A stretch of 57,827 nucleotides of DNA. Origin: Acidimicrobiales bacterium (lineage in GTDB: Bacteria > Actinomycetota > Acidimicrobiia > Acidimicrobiales > JAKAVM01). The number at the start of each line of letters is the position of its first letter. Position 1 is the stretch's first letter. The stretch is taken from positions 1-57,827 of the forward strand of contig DAIDHF010000016.1 in the NCBI GenBank assembly GCA_027452005.1, written 5' to 3'. The notes under the pieces were generated by a model. That model saw only the letters and a program-made list of their open reading frames with translations. It searched no databases and was not told where the DNA came from. Shown here one piece after another: positions 28,336 to 37,824 of the stretch. The translations under genes were made by a program, and so were the position numbers.

Positions 28336-30880
28336 GCGAGCGTGGGTCGACACCGGCTGGACTAGTTTCAATTAGTCCCCCTGGCTGATTGGAAAAGGTA
28401 AGGCCCTTGGCATCTGTTGATACCCAAACCAGGTCACCGGAGTGATACCGGCCATCTAGCAACCCCATAGCCAGCTTGTCTGCAATTGCCTTTTGGATGA
28501 GTCGTTTTAGGGGACGAGCTCCAAAGGCTGGATCAAAGCCGTTAGTAGTAAGCCAGTCCTTAGCACTCGCGTCAACTTCGAGACCCATGTGCCTATTAGC
28601 CAACCGTGACCGGAGGTTGTCGAGTTGAATATCCACGATTTGAACCAAGTCAGCCTGGCTAAGTGAGGTGAACCGTACAATTTCATCGATCCGGTTTATA
28701 AATTCGGGTCTAAAGTAGTCTGTTAGTTCACCGACTAGATTTGATGTCATTATTAAGACCACGTTTGAAAAGTCAACAGTACGCCCCTGTCCGTCAGTTA
28801 GTCTCCCATCGTCCATAAGCTGAAGTAACACGTTGAAGACATCAGGGTGAGCTTTTTCGACCTCGTCCAGCAGGAGCACGCAATAGGGACGTCTCCGGAT
28901 TGGCTCGGTCAACTGGCCACCTTCCTCGTATCCTACGTAACCCGGAGGTGCGCCTAAAAGTCGCGAAACAGAGTGCTTTTCCATGTACTCTGACATGTCG
29001 ATTCGGATCATGGCCCTATCATCATCGAACAAGAAGTCGGCTAAGGTTCTCGCAAGTTCAGTCTTGCCAACCCCGGTGGGGCCCAAGAACAGAAAGCTTC
29101 CTATTGGACGGTTCGGATCTGACAGGCCAGCCCGAGACCGACGAATTGCGTCGGCCACGGCCCCAATAGCGTCTTGTTGGCCAACAACTCGCTTGTGGAG
29201 CTCGTCTTCCATTCTGACCAATTTCGAGATCTCTCCCTCCATGAGTTTTACCACCGGAATCCCAGTCCACTTGGAAATCACCTCGGCAATGTCTTCTTCG
29301 TCAACCTCTTCTTTGAGCATCTTGGTATCTCGCTGAAGATCACCCAGTTTCCTGGTTGCCGTCTCAATCTTTGAGTTAACCTCAGGGAGTGACCCATAGC
29401 GCAGCTCCGCCGATTTAGCCAGATCGCCGTCTCGTTCAAATCGATCGGCCTCAGACCGGATATTCTCTGACTCCTCTTTTAGAGACCTAATTTCACCAAT
29501 GGCCTCTTTTTCTGCCTGCCAGTGGGCCTTCATGCCCGTAGAGCGCTCCCTGAGCTCGGACAGCTCGCGCTCAATATTACCTAGTAGTTCTTTAGAACCC
29601 GGGTCGTCATCTTTGGAAAGTGCCATTTGCTCAATTTCGAGCTGTCTAATGCGACGTTCCACTACATCTATCTCGGTCGGCATCGAGTCGATCTCAATCC
29701 TCAATTTTGAGCCGGCCTCGTCAATAAGGTCTATAGCCTTGTCGGGGAGAAACCTTCCTGTAACATATCGGTCAGACAGAACTGCTGCCGCAACTAGAGC
29801 GGAGTCCTGAATTCTAACGCCATGGTGTACCTCATAGCGTTCTTTAAGTCCCCGGAGAATTCCAATTGTGTCTTCCACGCTTGGGGGGCCGACAAAAACA
29901 GGCTGGAACCGTCTCTCTAGAGCGGCATCCTTTTCGAGATATTTTCTATACTCGTCAAGGGTTGTAGCCCCAATCAATCTAAGCTCACCTCTGGCAAGCA
30001 TTGGCTTAATCATATTTCCAGCATCTATTGATCCCTCCGACGACCCGGCCCCAACGATCGTGTGAAGCTCATCTATAAACGTAATAACCTCACCTTCGGC
30101 ATCGGTTATCTCTTTCAATACCGACTTGAGTCTCTCTTCAAACTCACCTCTAAACTTGGTTCCCGCGACTAGAGAACCTAAGTCAAGGGAGACAATTCTC
30201 TTATTCGCTAGACCTTCAGGTATATCTCCTTCAACGATCCGTAGTGCTAGGCCCTCCACTATCGCGGTCTTTCCTACGCCGGGCTCACCAATAAGTACCG
30301 GGTTATTCTTGGTTCGCCTGGAAAGAACCTGGATTACCCTTCTTATCTCTTCATCTCGGCCGATGACCGGGTCAAGCTTGCCATCACGGGCCAAAGAAGT
30401 GAGATCCTTCCCGAATTTCTCAAGGGCCTGGTACTGTTCTTCAGAGTTTTGGCTCGTGACTCGTTTTGTCCCTCTAACCTCTTTCAATGCTCCAAGTAGG
30501 ACATCTCGCTTGATGGGAATTAACTCGGCCAGCGCCAAGAGGAGATGCTCACTTGACAGATAGTCATCTCGCATCTCCTCCTGGGCCTTGCCAGCTCGTT
30601 GCAAGACTTCTCTGAGTCCAGCACTAAAGCTGGGTTCTGACCCACCGTAGGTGCGCGGTAATTTCGCGATTTCCTCTTCCACTTTGTTTTTAACCGACAA
30701 GATTGGAACACCAACCTTGTCAAGCAAAGCCATCACGACACCCTCAGATTGTGACAAAAGACCTGCCAACAAGTGCTCGGGCGTGATCTCCGGATTGTTG
30801 TTTACCAGGGCGTTCTGACCGGCCGCCCGGAAGGCTTCTTGTGTTCTGAGGGTCCACCTATTTGGATCAAACGGGTTCAT
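28286..30880 (-). CDS. clpB: ClpB-type disaggregase
   Basis: 864 residues, the usual length for ClpB. Order: double Clp_N repeat (about 1-145), NBD1 with Walker A GEPGVGKT (198-205) and Walker [11 protein letters not shown], the long M-domain coiled coil (about 400-520), NBD2 with Walker [10 protein letters not shown] (about 600) and Walker [14 protein letters not shown], and a ClpB_D2-small domain. There is no ClpP-binding loop, consistent with a disaggregase that works with DnaK. After sensor-1 (IMTSNL) the link to [15 protein letters not shown] is shorter than in typical ClpB. A nonconserved tail of about 35 residues ends inside the convergent glycosyltransferase gene. No clear HspR/HAIR or CIRCE box is visible upstream. 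Confidence 0.95.
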   Translation of the reverse strand: MNPFDPNRWTLRTQEAFRAAGQNALVNNNPEITPEHLLAGLLSQSEGVVMALLDKVGVPILSVKNKVEEEIAKLPRTYGGSEPSFSAGLREVLQRAGKAQEEMRDDYLSSEHLLLALAELIPIKRDVLLGALKEVRGTKRVTSQNSEEQYQALEKFGKDLTSLARDGKLDPVIGRDEEIRRVIQVLSRRTKNNPVLIGEPGVGKTAIVEGLALRIVEGDIPEGLANKRIVSLDLGSLVAGTKFRGEFEERLKSVLKEITDAEGEVITFIDELHTIVGAGSSEGSIDAGNMIKPMLARGELRLIGATTLDEYRKYLEKDAALERRFQPVFVGPPSVEDTIGILRGLKERYEVHHGVRIQDSALVAAAVLSDRYVTGRFLPDKAIDLIDEAGSKLRIEIDSMPTEIDVVERRIRQLEIEQMALSKDDDPGSKELLGNIERELSELRERSTGMKAHWQAEKEAIGEIRSLKEESENIRSEADRFERDGDLAKSAELRYGSLPEVNSKIETATRKLGDLQRDTKMLKEEVDEEDIAEVISKWTGIPVVKLMEGEISKLVRMEDELHKRVVGQQDAIGAVADAIRRSRAGLSDPNRPIGSFLFLGPTGVGKTELARTLADFLFDDDRAMIRIDMSEYMEKHSVSRLLGAPPGYVGYEEGGQLTEPIRRRPYCVLLLDEVEKAHPDVFNVLLQLMDDGRLTDGQGRTVDFSNVVLIMTSNLVGELTDYFRPEFINRIDEIVRFTSLSQADLVQIVDIQLDNLRSRLANRHMGLEVDASAKDWLTTNGFDPAFGARPLKRLIQKAIADKLAMGLLDGRYHSGDLVWVSTDAKGLTFSNQPGGLIETSPAGVDPRSPISLGASQTEPRSLLP

Positions 30881-30985
30881 GTATTTAGTATATCACTATA
30901 GAAAATCTAAGTCTACGATTATCAACTTTCGAGGAATACTGATATTTCACCTCAGCTAACATAAAATACCATCAACTACCTGAGG

Positions 30986-33187
30986 ATGTGGACTCCGAGG
31001 GCCAGAGTGCCCGGAACAGGGTGGCTTGGTCTTATAGCATCGGTAGTCATGACTTTGGTACCGGAAACCCACGAACGCGTCAGAGCACTAAGACGATACC
31101 TTGGCCGTGTACACGGATCGGCTAGTCGCTCAGTGCTGACTGTTGTCGTCGTACTTGTTGTGGCCGTAGGTGGTTCTTACATTGCCCTAAGTTCAAGTTC
31201 AGGCCAAAGTACCAAAGGGACGTCATCATCAAAGTCGGGATTGCGAACAGGAGCAATTACGATTCCGGCCATTGAAGCTGGGATCCTCCCGTGGACGCTC
31301 CAGGCTCCAATCTCGCGAGAGGTCGTCTTGGGTGGGTCTGGTTCACAAGTTGAGTTGGTAGGTGGACTTGAGCAAAACGGAACCTCATCGGCAGGGGTAT
31401 TCAATCTCGACACATCCACTGGGGCACTTACCTATCAAACTCAGCTACCGGTGGGAGTTCATGATGCATCTGGGGCCGAGATATCTGGGAACTATTTTAT
31501 CTTTGGAGGAGGTTCTCCGAACACGGTCAACTCTGACTACGAACTAAGCTCAGGCGGCCAATCCACGAGTTCGTCCGTACTCTCTCCACTCGCCGCAACT
31601 AGCGTAGGTACGATTCCCCAGCCCAGATCTGATTCTGTAGCTGTAAGTGTAAATGGAAGGGTATTTGTTGTTGGAGGTTACGACGGAACTAATCCTGATT
31701 CGCAAGTCCTTGTCACCAGTGACGGAAAGAACTTTTCGAATTTTACTAATTTGGCCGTACCAGTACGGTATCCAGCGGTGGCTTCCTCTGGCTCTTCGAT
31801 ATACGTGTTTGGAGGCCAGCTAGTAGGAGGTACTTCCAACGGGCAACCGACCAGTCAGATCCAACGTATTGACCTAGCAACTCGCAAGGTTCAAGTCGTG
31901 GGCAACCTACCGTATCCTCTTCAGGGGGCATCTGCGTTCGACCTGGGAGGGAACATTTACGTTGCAGGAGGGAGTTCATCGGCTACACCGACGTCAAGTC
32001 AGACCAGTTCTGGGTGCTCTATATGTGTTGCCCAAACCGTAGCCGGACAAACGACCGAGACTGCAATCTATGCCTTTGACAGTCAGAACAATACGGTAGA
32101 AAACGCTGGGACTCTTGCCAAACCGGTTGCCTTTGGTGGCTCGGTTGTAGTTAACGGGCGTGGTTGGATTGTTGGAGGAGAGGTGAACGGGACAGAAGTC
32201 TCCTACGTCCAGATGCTAGAGCCAAATCAGAGCTTTGGGGTTGCTGGCCAAGCCGGGGCAGGTTCGCCGTACTTTGGCGACAAGCTCCTCGTGGCCGACC
32301 GGGGCGCAAATGAACTCTTGGTTATGGACGATGCCGGGAATGTTACGTGGCAATACCCCTCACCTACGTTGCCAGCACCGCCGGGAACGTTTTACTTTCC
32401 CGATGACGCATTCTTTATCAATCACGGAACGGCAATCTTGTCAAACCAGGAGCAAAACGAGACAATTATAGAGATCGGATACCCATCCGGAAAGATTATT
32501 TGGTCGTTCGGACACGCTGGCCAAAAGGGGGCGGCACCGGGGTACCTTTACGAGCCAGACGATGCCTACCTGCTCAAGAACGGACAGATCACCGTTGCCG
32601 ACGCGTATAACTGCCGAATCCTGTTTATAAATCCAAACGGAACTGTTGCGTCTCAGATCGGGACGAACGGGGTCTGTCAACACAGCCCCCCGACTGATAT
32701 AGGAACCCCCAATGGCGATACTCCCCTTCAAAACGGGAACGTCTTGGTGAGTGAGATCAACGGGTCCTGGGTAACCGAATATACTCCTCAGGGAGGTCTA
32801 GTCTTTACGGTCCAGTTGCCAATCTCCTATCCGTCAGATCCTCAACAGCTGGGTGCCAACTCGTATCTGATATCTGACTACGCTTCACCTGGGGCAATCC
32901 TGGAGTTCAACCAACAAGGAACCGTTACTTATCGTTACCAGCCCAAAACTGGTACTGGTGAACTAAACCATCCATCTTTGACCGAGATGTTGCCAAGCGG
33001 GGTGTTTATGGCCAACGACGACTACAACGACCGAATTGTTGCAATTGATCCTGTAACCCAAGCTTTAGTCTGGCAGTATGGTACGACCGGGGTTAGCGGG
33101 ACTACCCCTGGACTTCTAAACACGCCTGACGGATTTGACATATTGCAACCGAACGGTTCGACCCCAACCCACCCATATACTGGCTAG
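30986..33187 (+). CDS. Membrane-anchored Kelch plus PQQ/NHL-like beta-propeller protein
   Basis: 733 residues from ATG 30986 (an alternative ATG is at 31049). One membrane helix (about 50-70; SVLTVVVVLVVAVGGSYIAL) is followed by an external Ser-rich linker. The first propeller (about 100-420) has Kelch-type blades: FIFGGGSPN, RVFVVGGYDGTNPDSQ, SIYVFGGQLVGGTS and NIYVAGGSSSATPT. The second (about 430-733) resembles PQQ-like or NHL propellers, with repeated VWQYG/TWQYPSP and LLVADRGANELLVMD-type blades. I infer a surface-exposed double propeller whose partner is unknown. It is 17 nt upstream of the methyltransferase gene. Confidence 0.75.
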   Translation: MWTPRARVPGTGWLGLIASVVMTLVPETHERVRALRRYLGRVHGSASRSVLTVVVVLVVAVGGSYIALSSSSGQSTKGTSSSKSGLRTGAITIPAIEAGILPWTLQAPISREVVLGGSGSQVELVGGLEQNGTSSAGVFNLDTSTGALTYQTQLPVGVHDASGAEISGNYFIFGGGSPNTVNSDYELSSGGQSTSSSVLSPLAATSVGTIPQPRSDSVAVSVNGRVFVVGGYDGTNPDSQVLVTSDGKNFSNFTNLAVPVRYPAVASSGSSIYVFGGQLVGGTSNGQPTSQIQRIDLATRKVQVVGNLPYPLQGASAFDLGGNIYVAGGSSSATPTSSQTSSGCSICVAQTVAGQTTETAIYAFDSQNNTVENAGTLAKPVAFGGSVVVNGRGWIVGGEVNGTEVSYVQMLEPNQSFGVAGQAGAGSPYFGDKLLVADRGANELLVMDDAGNVTWQYPSPTLPAPPGTFYFPDDAFFINHGTAILSNQEQNETIIEIGYPSGKIIWSFGHAGQKGAAPGYLYEPDDAYLLKNGQITVADAYNCRILFINPNGTVASQIGTNGVCQHSPPTDIGTPNGDTPLQNGNVLVSEINGSWVTEYTPQGGLVFTVQLPISYPSDPQQLGANSYLISDYASPGAILEFNQQGTVTYRYQPKTGTGELNHPSLTEMLPSGVFMANDDYNDRIVAIDPVTQALVWQYGTTGVSGTTPGLLNTPDGFDILQPNGSTPTHPYTG

Positions 33188-33204
33188 CCCCTCAGAGGTT
33201 TGTT

Positions 33205-33915
33205 TTGTCCGAATCTGAAAAATACCCTTGGATGTTTCGTGAGTGGCCTCCGGTCGGTGTGGAATTCGAGTCAGTTGAGGCGGTAAGGAACTATGAGTTC
33301 AACCAACGCATTTGCTTGGCGCGCGACAAGGAACTTCTAGAGCGATTAAATGTAAACTCGGAAACAAGGCTGCTGGATTTAGGCTGTGGAACTGGGGCGC
33401 TCCTAGAACAGGCCGCTTTGTTGGGTGCTACGTGCACCGGTGTCGACGTCTCAGAGAATATGATTTCCTATGCCAGGACGCGACTGGTAGATCTGCCCGG
33501 TGAGGTTACCCTGATTAGGTCCGGCATTCTGGAGTTCGACTACAAATCAAATGAGTTTGACGTTGTGATTATGCGATTCGTGCTACACCAGTTACCGGAC
33601 TTTTGGAAACAGGTGGCTATCGACAGGGTTGCCAAAACCCTAAAGCCAGATGGGACCTTTTATTTATGGGATATCATCTATTCTTTTCCGTCCAAATCAT
33701 ATGAGACTGAGATTGTCGGATGGTTAGAACGTGCAGGAAACGAGCCTGGCAAGGGCTATGGTAGAGAAGATTACGAAGCCCATGTACGTGACGAGTTCTC
33801 AACGTTTTCGTGGATAATTGAAGGAATTTTAGAACGGGCAAGGTTGGACATTGTAAACCGTACATTTCCATCAAATGTCCATGGTGAATATACTTGCGTT
33901 AAGCCGTCACGATAG
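33205..33915 (+). CDS. Class I SAM-dependent methyltransferase
   Basis: 236 residues from TTG 33205, with AGAGGT just upstream (an internal ATG lies at 33232). Motif I for S-adenosylmethionine binding is LLDLGCGTGALLEQA; the acidic motif II end is TCTGVDVSENMI, and the motif IV/post-I region is NEFDVVIMRFVLHQLPDFW. The layout fits Methyltransf_11/25 small-molecule methyltransferases. The substrate is not indicated by context: neighbours are a propeller protein and an MscS channel. It is soluble, with no signal peptide. Confidence 0.85.
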   Translation: MSESEKYPWMFREWPPVGVEFESVEAVRNYEFNQRICLARDKELLERLNVNSETRLLDLGCGTGALLEQAALLGATCTGVDVSENMISYARTRLVDLPGEVTLIRSGILEFDYKSNEFDVVIMRFVLHQLPDFWKQVAIDRVAKTLKPDGTFYLWDIIYSFPSKSYETEIVGWLERAGNEPGKGYGREDYEAHVRDEFSTFSWIIEGILERARLDIVNRTFPSNVHGEYTCVKPSR

Positions 33916-33927
33916 TATTAGTACATC

Positions 33928-34539
33928 TTGAAGCAGGCCTACGGCGAAAACATAATTTCCTATACAAGACCAGCTATTGCGGGAACATTAGCGATTGCCG
34001 TGGCCCTGGTCGGGAACGCGCTTGGGGATGTTCACAGCCACCATGGACTGGTCCGGTCAACGGCATATGGTGCCGCGGTGGTATTTCTCGTCGTCGGGAT
34101 CATTGCGCTCCGGTCGATTACAAACGTTATTACCGCCTTGATCTCAAAGCACATCGGACAGAATGTTGGGTCACCCGTACATCTCGTGTTTTCGGTACTG
34201 GGATTAATCGTAATAATATTTGTGGATCTCGGAATGCTCGGCGTTACCGCCCAGAAGCTTCTGCTCGGGGGGGCAATCACCGGGGTAATTGTCGGTATTG
34301 CCGCCCAACAGAGTTTGGGAAATGTGTTTGCCGGCTTAGTCCTAATGTTGGCCCACCCCTTTCGGGTTGGGGACCACGTTCGTATCCGATCTGGAGCCCT
34401 AGGCGGGGTGGTCGAGGGAACAATACTAAATCTTGGACTAACCTACGTTCGAATCGAGATAGACGCGTTGCCCGTGAACATTCCTAACTCGACACTTTTG
34501 GCTGCCGCTGTTGGACCTGCCACTATTGAAGGTGATTAG
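33928..34539 (+). CDS. Short MscS-family mechanosensitive channel
   Basis: 203 residues from TTG 33928, against about 280 for E. coli MscS. Helices TM1 and TM2 are followed by the pore helix TM3 (GGAITGVIVGIAAQQSLGNVFAG, only its core cited), then the MscS beta domain (HPFRVGDHVRIRSGALGGVV and LPVNIPNSTLLAAAVG). The C-terminal alpha/beta domain of classical MscS is missing, and the frame stops at 34539. It could be a minimal channel or a non-osmotic relative. It is 12 nt after the methyltransferase and upstream of the DrrAB genes. Confidence 0.8.
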   Translation: MKQAYGENIISYTRPAIAGTLAIAVALVGNALGDVHSHHGLVRSTAYGAAVVFLVVGIIALRSITNVITALISKHIGQNVGSPVHLVFSVLGLIVIIFVDLGMLGVTAQKLLLGGAITGVIVGIAAQQSLGNVFAGLVLMLAHPFRVGDHVRIRSGALGGVVEGTILNLGLTYVRIEIDALPVNIPNSTLLAAAVGPATIEGD

Positions 34540-34634
34540 GATTAGTCAAATGACCCGTAGGATATGAGCCGATCTCGACAAGTCTAGCTGTAGAAACCAA
34601 GGAACTTAGAAAGAACTACGGTGCCCTAGTAGCA

Positions 34635-35558
34635 GTGGACGGTATCAGTATCGAGGTGAACGCTGGCGAGACCTTTGGGTTTCTTGGACCAAACGGAGCC
34701 GGCAAGTCGACATCGATAAAGATGCTCTGTACTCTTGCCTCTCCGTCATCTGGGTCAGCCAAGGTGGCTGGTTACGACGTGGTCAACCAGCGCAACATGG
34801 TTCGTCGAAGCATTGGTTTGGTATTTCAAGATCCAACCTTAGACTCATATTTGACTGCAGAACAAAACCTAAAGTTCCACGCCGACCTCTATGGGATGAA
34901 GCGATCTTTGGTCTCAGAAAGGATCCAAGAGGTTCTTGAGATGGTCCAGCTGTGGGACAGGAAAGACTCCAAGGTGAACACGTTCTCTGGTGGGATGAGG
35001 CGAAGATTAGAGATCGCCCGAGGACTAATGCACTCCCCACGGGTGTTATTTTTAGACGAACCCACGGTAGGACTTGATCCCCAGACCAGGAGTTCAATCT
35101 GGAAGTATATTACCGGCCTGCATGAAAACGAAGATATAACCATCTTTATGACGACTCACTATATGGATGAAGCAGAGTACTGTTCCAGAATTGCGATTGT
35201 GGACAAGGGAAAAATTGTCGCCCTAGGGACTCCTGACGAACTCAAGGCCGGGGTTGGCAAGGATCGTGTAACCATCGAGGTGGACAACATCGAGTCCGCT
35301 CAACGAGTAATCGGTAAAAGGTTTTCCCTTGAATCATCTGTAAGTGAAGGTATGTTGGTGGTAAGCGTTGAGGGCGGGGCCAGCTTTGTGCCCAGGCTCT
35401 TTAGTGAGGTCGACCTCTCTATTAAATCGGTTTCGGTTGCAAGGCCCTCTCTGGACGACGTGTTTTTGTCCTATACCGGAACGACAATTAGAGAAGCAGA
35501 AAATCAGGCTCCGCCGGATATGATGAGAACAATGATGGCTGCACAGGCACGGAGATAG
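34635..35558 (+). CDS. DrrA-type ABC exporter ATP-binding protein
   Basis: 307 residues from GTG 34635, with Walker A (GPNGAGKSTSIKML), Q-loop (GLVFQDPTLDSYLTAEQN), signature (FSGGMRRRLEIARG), Walker B (VLFLDEPTVGLDP), switch His (MTTHYMDEAEY) and the DrrA-type C-terminal extension (VARPSLDDVFLSYTG). Homology clearly extends upstream: codons before 34635 read LAVETKELRKNYGALVAVD, the usual DrrA start including the A-loop Tyr, yet no ATG/GTG/TTG in frame precedes it before the TGA at 34551; only ATC (34572) is available, and an ATG in another frame lies at 34564. A rare start or an error or frameshift near the 5' end should be considered. It pairs with the next gene. Confidence 0.85.
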   Translation: MDGISIEVNAGETFGFLGPNGAGKSTSIKMLCTLASPSSGSAKVAGYDVVNQRNMVRRSIGLVFQDPTLDSYLTAEQNLKFHADLYGMKRSLVSERIQEVLEMVQLWDRKDSKVNTFSGGMRRRLEIARGLMHSPRVLFLDEPTVGLDPQTRSSIWKYITGLHENEDITIFMTTHYMDEAEYCSRIAIVDKGKIVALGTPDELKAGVGKDRVTIEVDNIESAQRVIGKRFSLESSVSEGMLVVSVEGGASFVPRLFSEVDLSIKSVSVARPSLDDVFLSYTGTTIREAENQAPPDMMRTMMAAQARR

Positions 35559-35566
35559 TAGTAGAT

Positions 35567-36484
35567 ATGAACTCTAAAACCGTGGTCTCCGATTCGCATG
35601 AGGCGCCGGACGATAAGGACTGCCAACAAGATGGTCTTGTCCGCCCAGTTATTTACGTACCACCAGCTAGTACCCTGGCTACGTCGTCTAGGGCCGTCGG
35701 TATAGTTATGCGTCGTGAACTAATACGATTTAGGGCCGACAAGATAAGAATTGTCACGACACTACTTCAACCGATGTTATATATCTTTGTTATCGGTACC
35801 GGCCTTACCTCACTCACCAGTAACGGATCCTTGGTCAACCTAAGGACGTTTATATATCCCGGGGCCTTGGGGATGTCTGTCATGTTTACTGCCGTGTTTT
35901 CAGCCGGTTCAATTGTTTGGGATCGGGAGTTTGGATTCATGAGAGAGATGCTTGTTGCTCCAATTAGTAGGACTTCAATTGTTGTGGGGAAGGGGCTTGG
36001 AGGAACCGTCGTTGCGTCCTTCCAGGCCATAATAGTTCTCAGCGTAGCTGGTATGGCAGGAGTGCCCTACTCGCCCGCCCTAATGATTGAGCTTTTAGGG
36101 GAGGCCGCCTTACTTGCATTTACCTTGACCTCATTCGGAATCTTGGCCTCGGTCCGAGTCAAGACGATGCAGGGTTTCATGGGGCTTACACAAATGCTTA
36201 TTATGCCCCTCTTTTTTACGGCCGGGGCGATGTTTCCACTCTCAAGACTTCCCGCTTGGCTAACAGTGGTTACGAGGGTAAACCCCTTGGCATACGCTAT
36301 TGACCCAATTCGTCGAGCTGTTTTCTCATATCTTGCCCTGCCTCAAAAGGTAAGAGAGATGTATGCCCCGGGAATAACCTGGGATGGGTGGAAGGTTCCA
36401 ACCATTGGTGAGCTGCTTATTGTGCTCCTAATTGGCATTGCCCTCCTTGGTGTAGCAATTTCTCAGTTTCGCAATATCGAGTAA
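35567..36484 (+). CDS. DrrB-type ABC-2 exporter permease
   Basis: 305 residues, starting ATG 35567, 8 nt after drrA. A cytoplasmic N-terminal region of about 50 residues precedes six hydrophobic helices. ABC-2 signature features include RRELIRFRADKIRIVTTLLQ, VWDREFGFMREMLVAPISRT after helix 2, and RLPAWLTVVTRVNPLAYAID near helix 5. The pair resembles daunorubicin-resistance exporters (DrrAB), which move lipids or drugs; the substrate is unknown. It is followed at once by the IS graveyard. Confidence 0.88.
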   Translation: MNSKTVVSDSHEAPDDKDCQQDGLVRPVIYVPPASTLATSSRAVGIVMRRELIRFRADKIRIVTTLLQPMLYIFVIGTGLTSLTSNGSLVNLRTFIYPGALGMSVMFTAVFSAGSIVWDREFGFMREMLVAPISRTSIVVGKGLGGTVVASFQAIIVLSVAGMAGVPYSPALMIELLGEAALLAFTLTSFGILASVRVKTMQGFMGLTQMLIMPLFFTAGAMFPLSRLPAWLTVVTRVNPLAYAIDPIRRAVFSYLALPQKVREMYAPGITWDGWKVPTIGELLIVLLIGIALLGVAISQFRNIE

Positions 36485-36486
36485 TC

Positions 36487-36640
36487 TAGAGATCTGCTCA
36501 CTACTTGACGATTTTAAGATAGATAATCTTGTAATGGTCTTTATAAAGCAGGTCTTGAAAATCGCTTCAATCTGGGCATTGTCATTAGGTACTCGTGGTC
36601 GTGAATAGGTGTTGACAATTCCAAGTGAGTCACACAGCCG
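36487..36640 (-). pseudogene. Remnant of an IS3/IS481-type transposase
   Basis: On the minus strand a short frame reads DSLGIVNTYSRPRVPNDNAQ followed by IEAIFKTC. This matches the conserved SRPRVSxDNPxSEAxFKT segment near the third acidic residue of DDE integrase domains. Nothing upstream or downstream restores a full gene, so it is a fragment only about 50 codons long. It is on the strand opposite to the neighbouring IS remnant. Confidence 0.55.
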
Positions 36641-36699
36641 TCAAGGACTGAGAGGTTAACTAAGTCCCATGGTCAGGATCTTATGGCACGCCTGTATCG

Positions 36700-36987
36700 A
36701 TTGAGTCCAGCCAATATACTGCCACCCTTTTCAGATCACTACTTGCAATGATGGACATGAATCAATCCATGAGTTCAGTCGGTGATTCCTGCGACAATGC
36801 TATGGCAGAGATCCTTTGGTCACTGCTTAAAAGAGAGCTCAATTTTGGCACATTTGAAAGTAAGTCACAGGCAAGAAAAGAAGTATTTGAATGGATTAAC
36901 TGGTACAACAACGATCGAATCCATTCCGCTTTAAACTACCAATCACCGCTTCAATTTGAAAGCCTCGAAAGAGAGAAGGCAGCCTAA
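36700..36987 (+). pseudogene. Remnant of an IS3-family OrfB transposase C-terminus
   Basis: The frame reads IESSQYTATLF, then SMSSVGDSCDNAMAEILWSL and later WINWYNNDRIHSALNYQSPL, the ordinary C-terminal part of IS3/IS150-type OrfB (usual forms HSDRGSQYT, SMSRKGDCYDNAxxES, YNxxRxHSALxYxSPxxFE). Only the final third of the DDE domain survives; the upstream DDE residues and OrfA are absent. The IS right end probably lies in 36988-37005, immediately before the antitoxin-like gene. Confidence 0.7.
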
Positions 36988-37003
36988 GTGATGTGTACGG
37001 AAT

Positions 37004-37216
37004 TTGGGGGCAATACCACTTCTAAAAATGATCAAAGTTCGGGCAGCACGCTTAGGACTTAAAGAAAGTGAAGTAGTCGAAGATGCCGTACGTCGAAGAC
37101 TCGGCTTAGATTTGCTGGAACGACTGTGGGAACGTCATACCTTTAGCAACGAAGAGTCAAATGATATTGCACTCGAGGCTCAACATGTTACTCGGAATTA
37201 TAGGCGTCCTAAATAA
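37004..37216 (+). CDS. RHH-type antitoxin partner of the PIN toxin, probably 5'-truncated
   Basis: Up to 70 residues from TTG 37004, or 62 from ATG 37028. The helical segment VRAARLGLKESEVVEDAVRR matches helices A and B of ribbon-helix-helix antitoxins (R-A-x-x-L-G-L-S-E-S-E-L-I-E-E-A-L). The N-terminal DNA-binding strand expected just before it is absent and replaced by sequence at the IS end. The gene directly abuts the PIN toxin gene (stop TAA then GTG at 37217). The antitoxin C-terminal part that binds the toxin could still be made. Confidence 0.55.
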   Translation: MGAIPLLKMIKVRAARLGLKESEVVEDAVRRRLGLDLLERLWERHTFSNEESNDIALEAQHVTRNYRRPK

Positions 37217-37606
37217 GTGCGCGCTGTAGTAGATGCAAATGTAATAATTTCGGCTTCATTGAATCGAAATGGACCTCCGGCAAGAGTTATCCAAGCATGG
37301 TTGCAAGGTATTTTTGACGTAGTAGTCTCTCCGAAGCTTCTAGAAGAACTTGAACGAGCGCTAAAGTATCGTAAGCTTCAAAAGTACATTATGATATCAG
37401 AGATTGCAGAATTAATTGAACTTTTCAGCTTGGGAGGAAGTTTAGTAGAAGATCCAAGAGAACTTCCTTCTATTTCCCCTAAAGACCTGGGCGACGAATA
37501 CATTATTTCGTTAGCGTTCAGTACTCAATCAGTTATAGTTTCAGTTGATTCGCATTTGCTCGCTCTATCACACGATATTCCCGTGTATTGGCCGGCAGAT
37601 TTTTAG
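37217..37606 (+). CDS. PIN-domain ribonuclease toxin (COG1569-like)
   Basis: 129 residues from GTG 37217. PIN catalytic acids are in VVDANVIISAS (first Asp), LLEELERALKY (Glu), GDEYIISLAFST (Asp) and VIVSVDSHLLAL (Asp). The length and the AxxxN/PxxV pattern fit the putative toxin-antitoxin PIN family rather than classical VapC. It is predicted to cleave RNA with Mg2+ and to be held in check by the upstream RHH protein. Codon use is more AT-rich than its neighbours, suggesting transfer. Confidence 0.8.
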   Translation: MRAVVDANVIISASLNRNGPPARVIQAWLQGIFDVVVSPKLLEELERALKYRKLQKYIMISEIAELIELFSLGGSLVEDPRELPSISPKDLGDEYIISLAFSTQSVIVSVDSHLLALSHDIPVYWPADF

Positions 37607-37682
37607 AGCAGTTGTCAACTTGTTTCGACTCAGTAAATGCTCCAAATACGAGAAATGTTTCATTATAGGCACCCCGGCAGTG

Positions 37683-37754
<72 letters not shown>

Positions 37755-37824
37755 ATTCATATTGAACTGGGTAACTCTCATCACTATCGGACCAATTTCC
37801 TTGTCGTCGAACATCGTAGCACTT

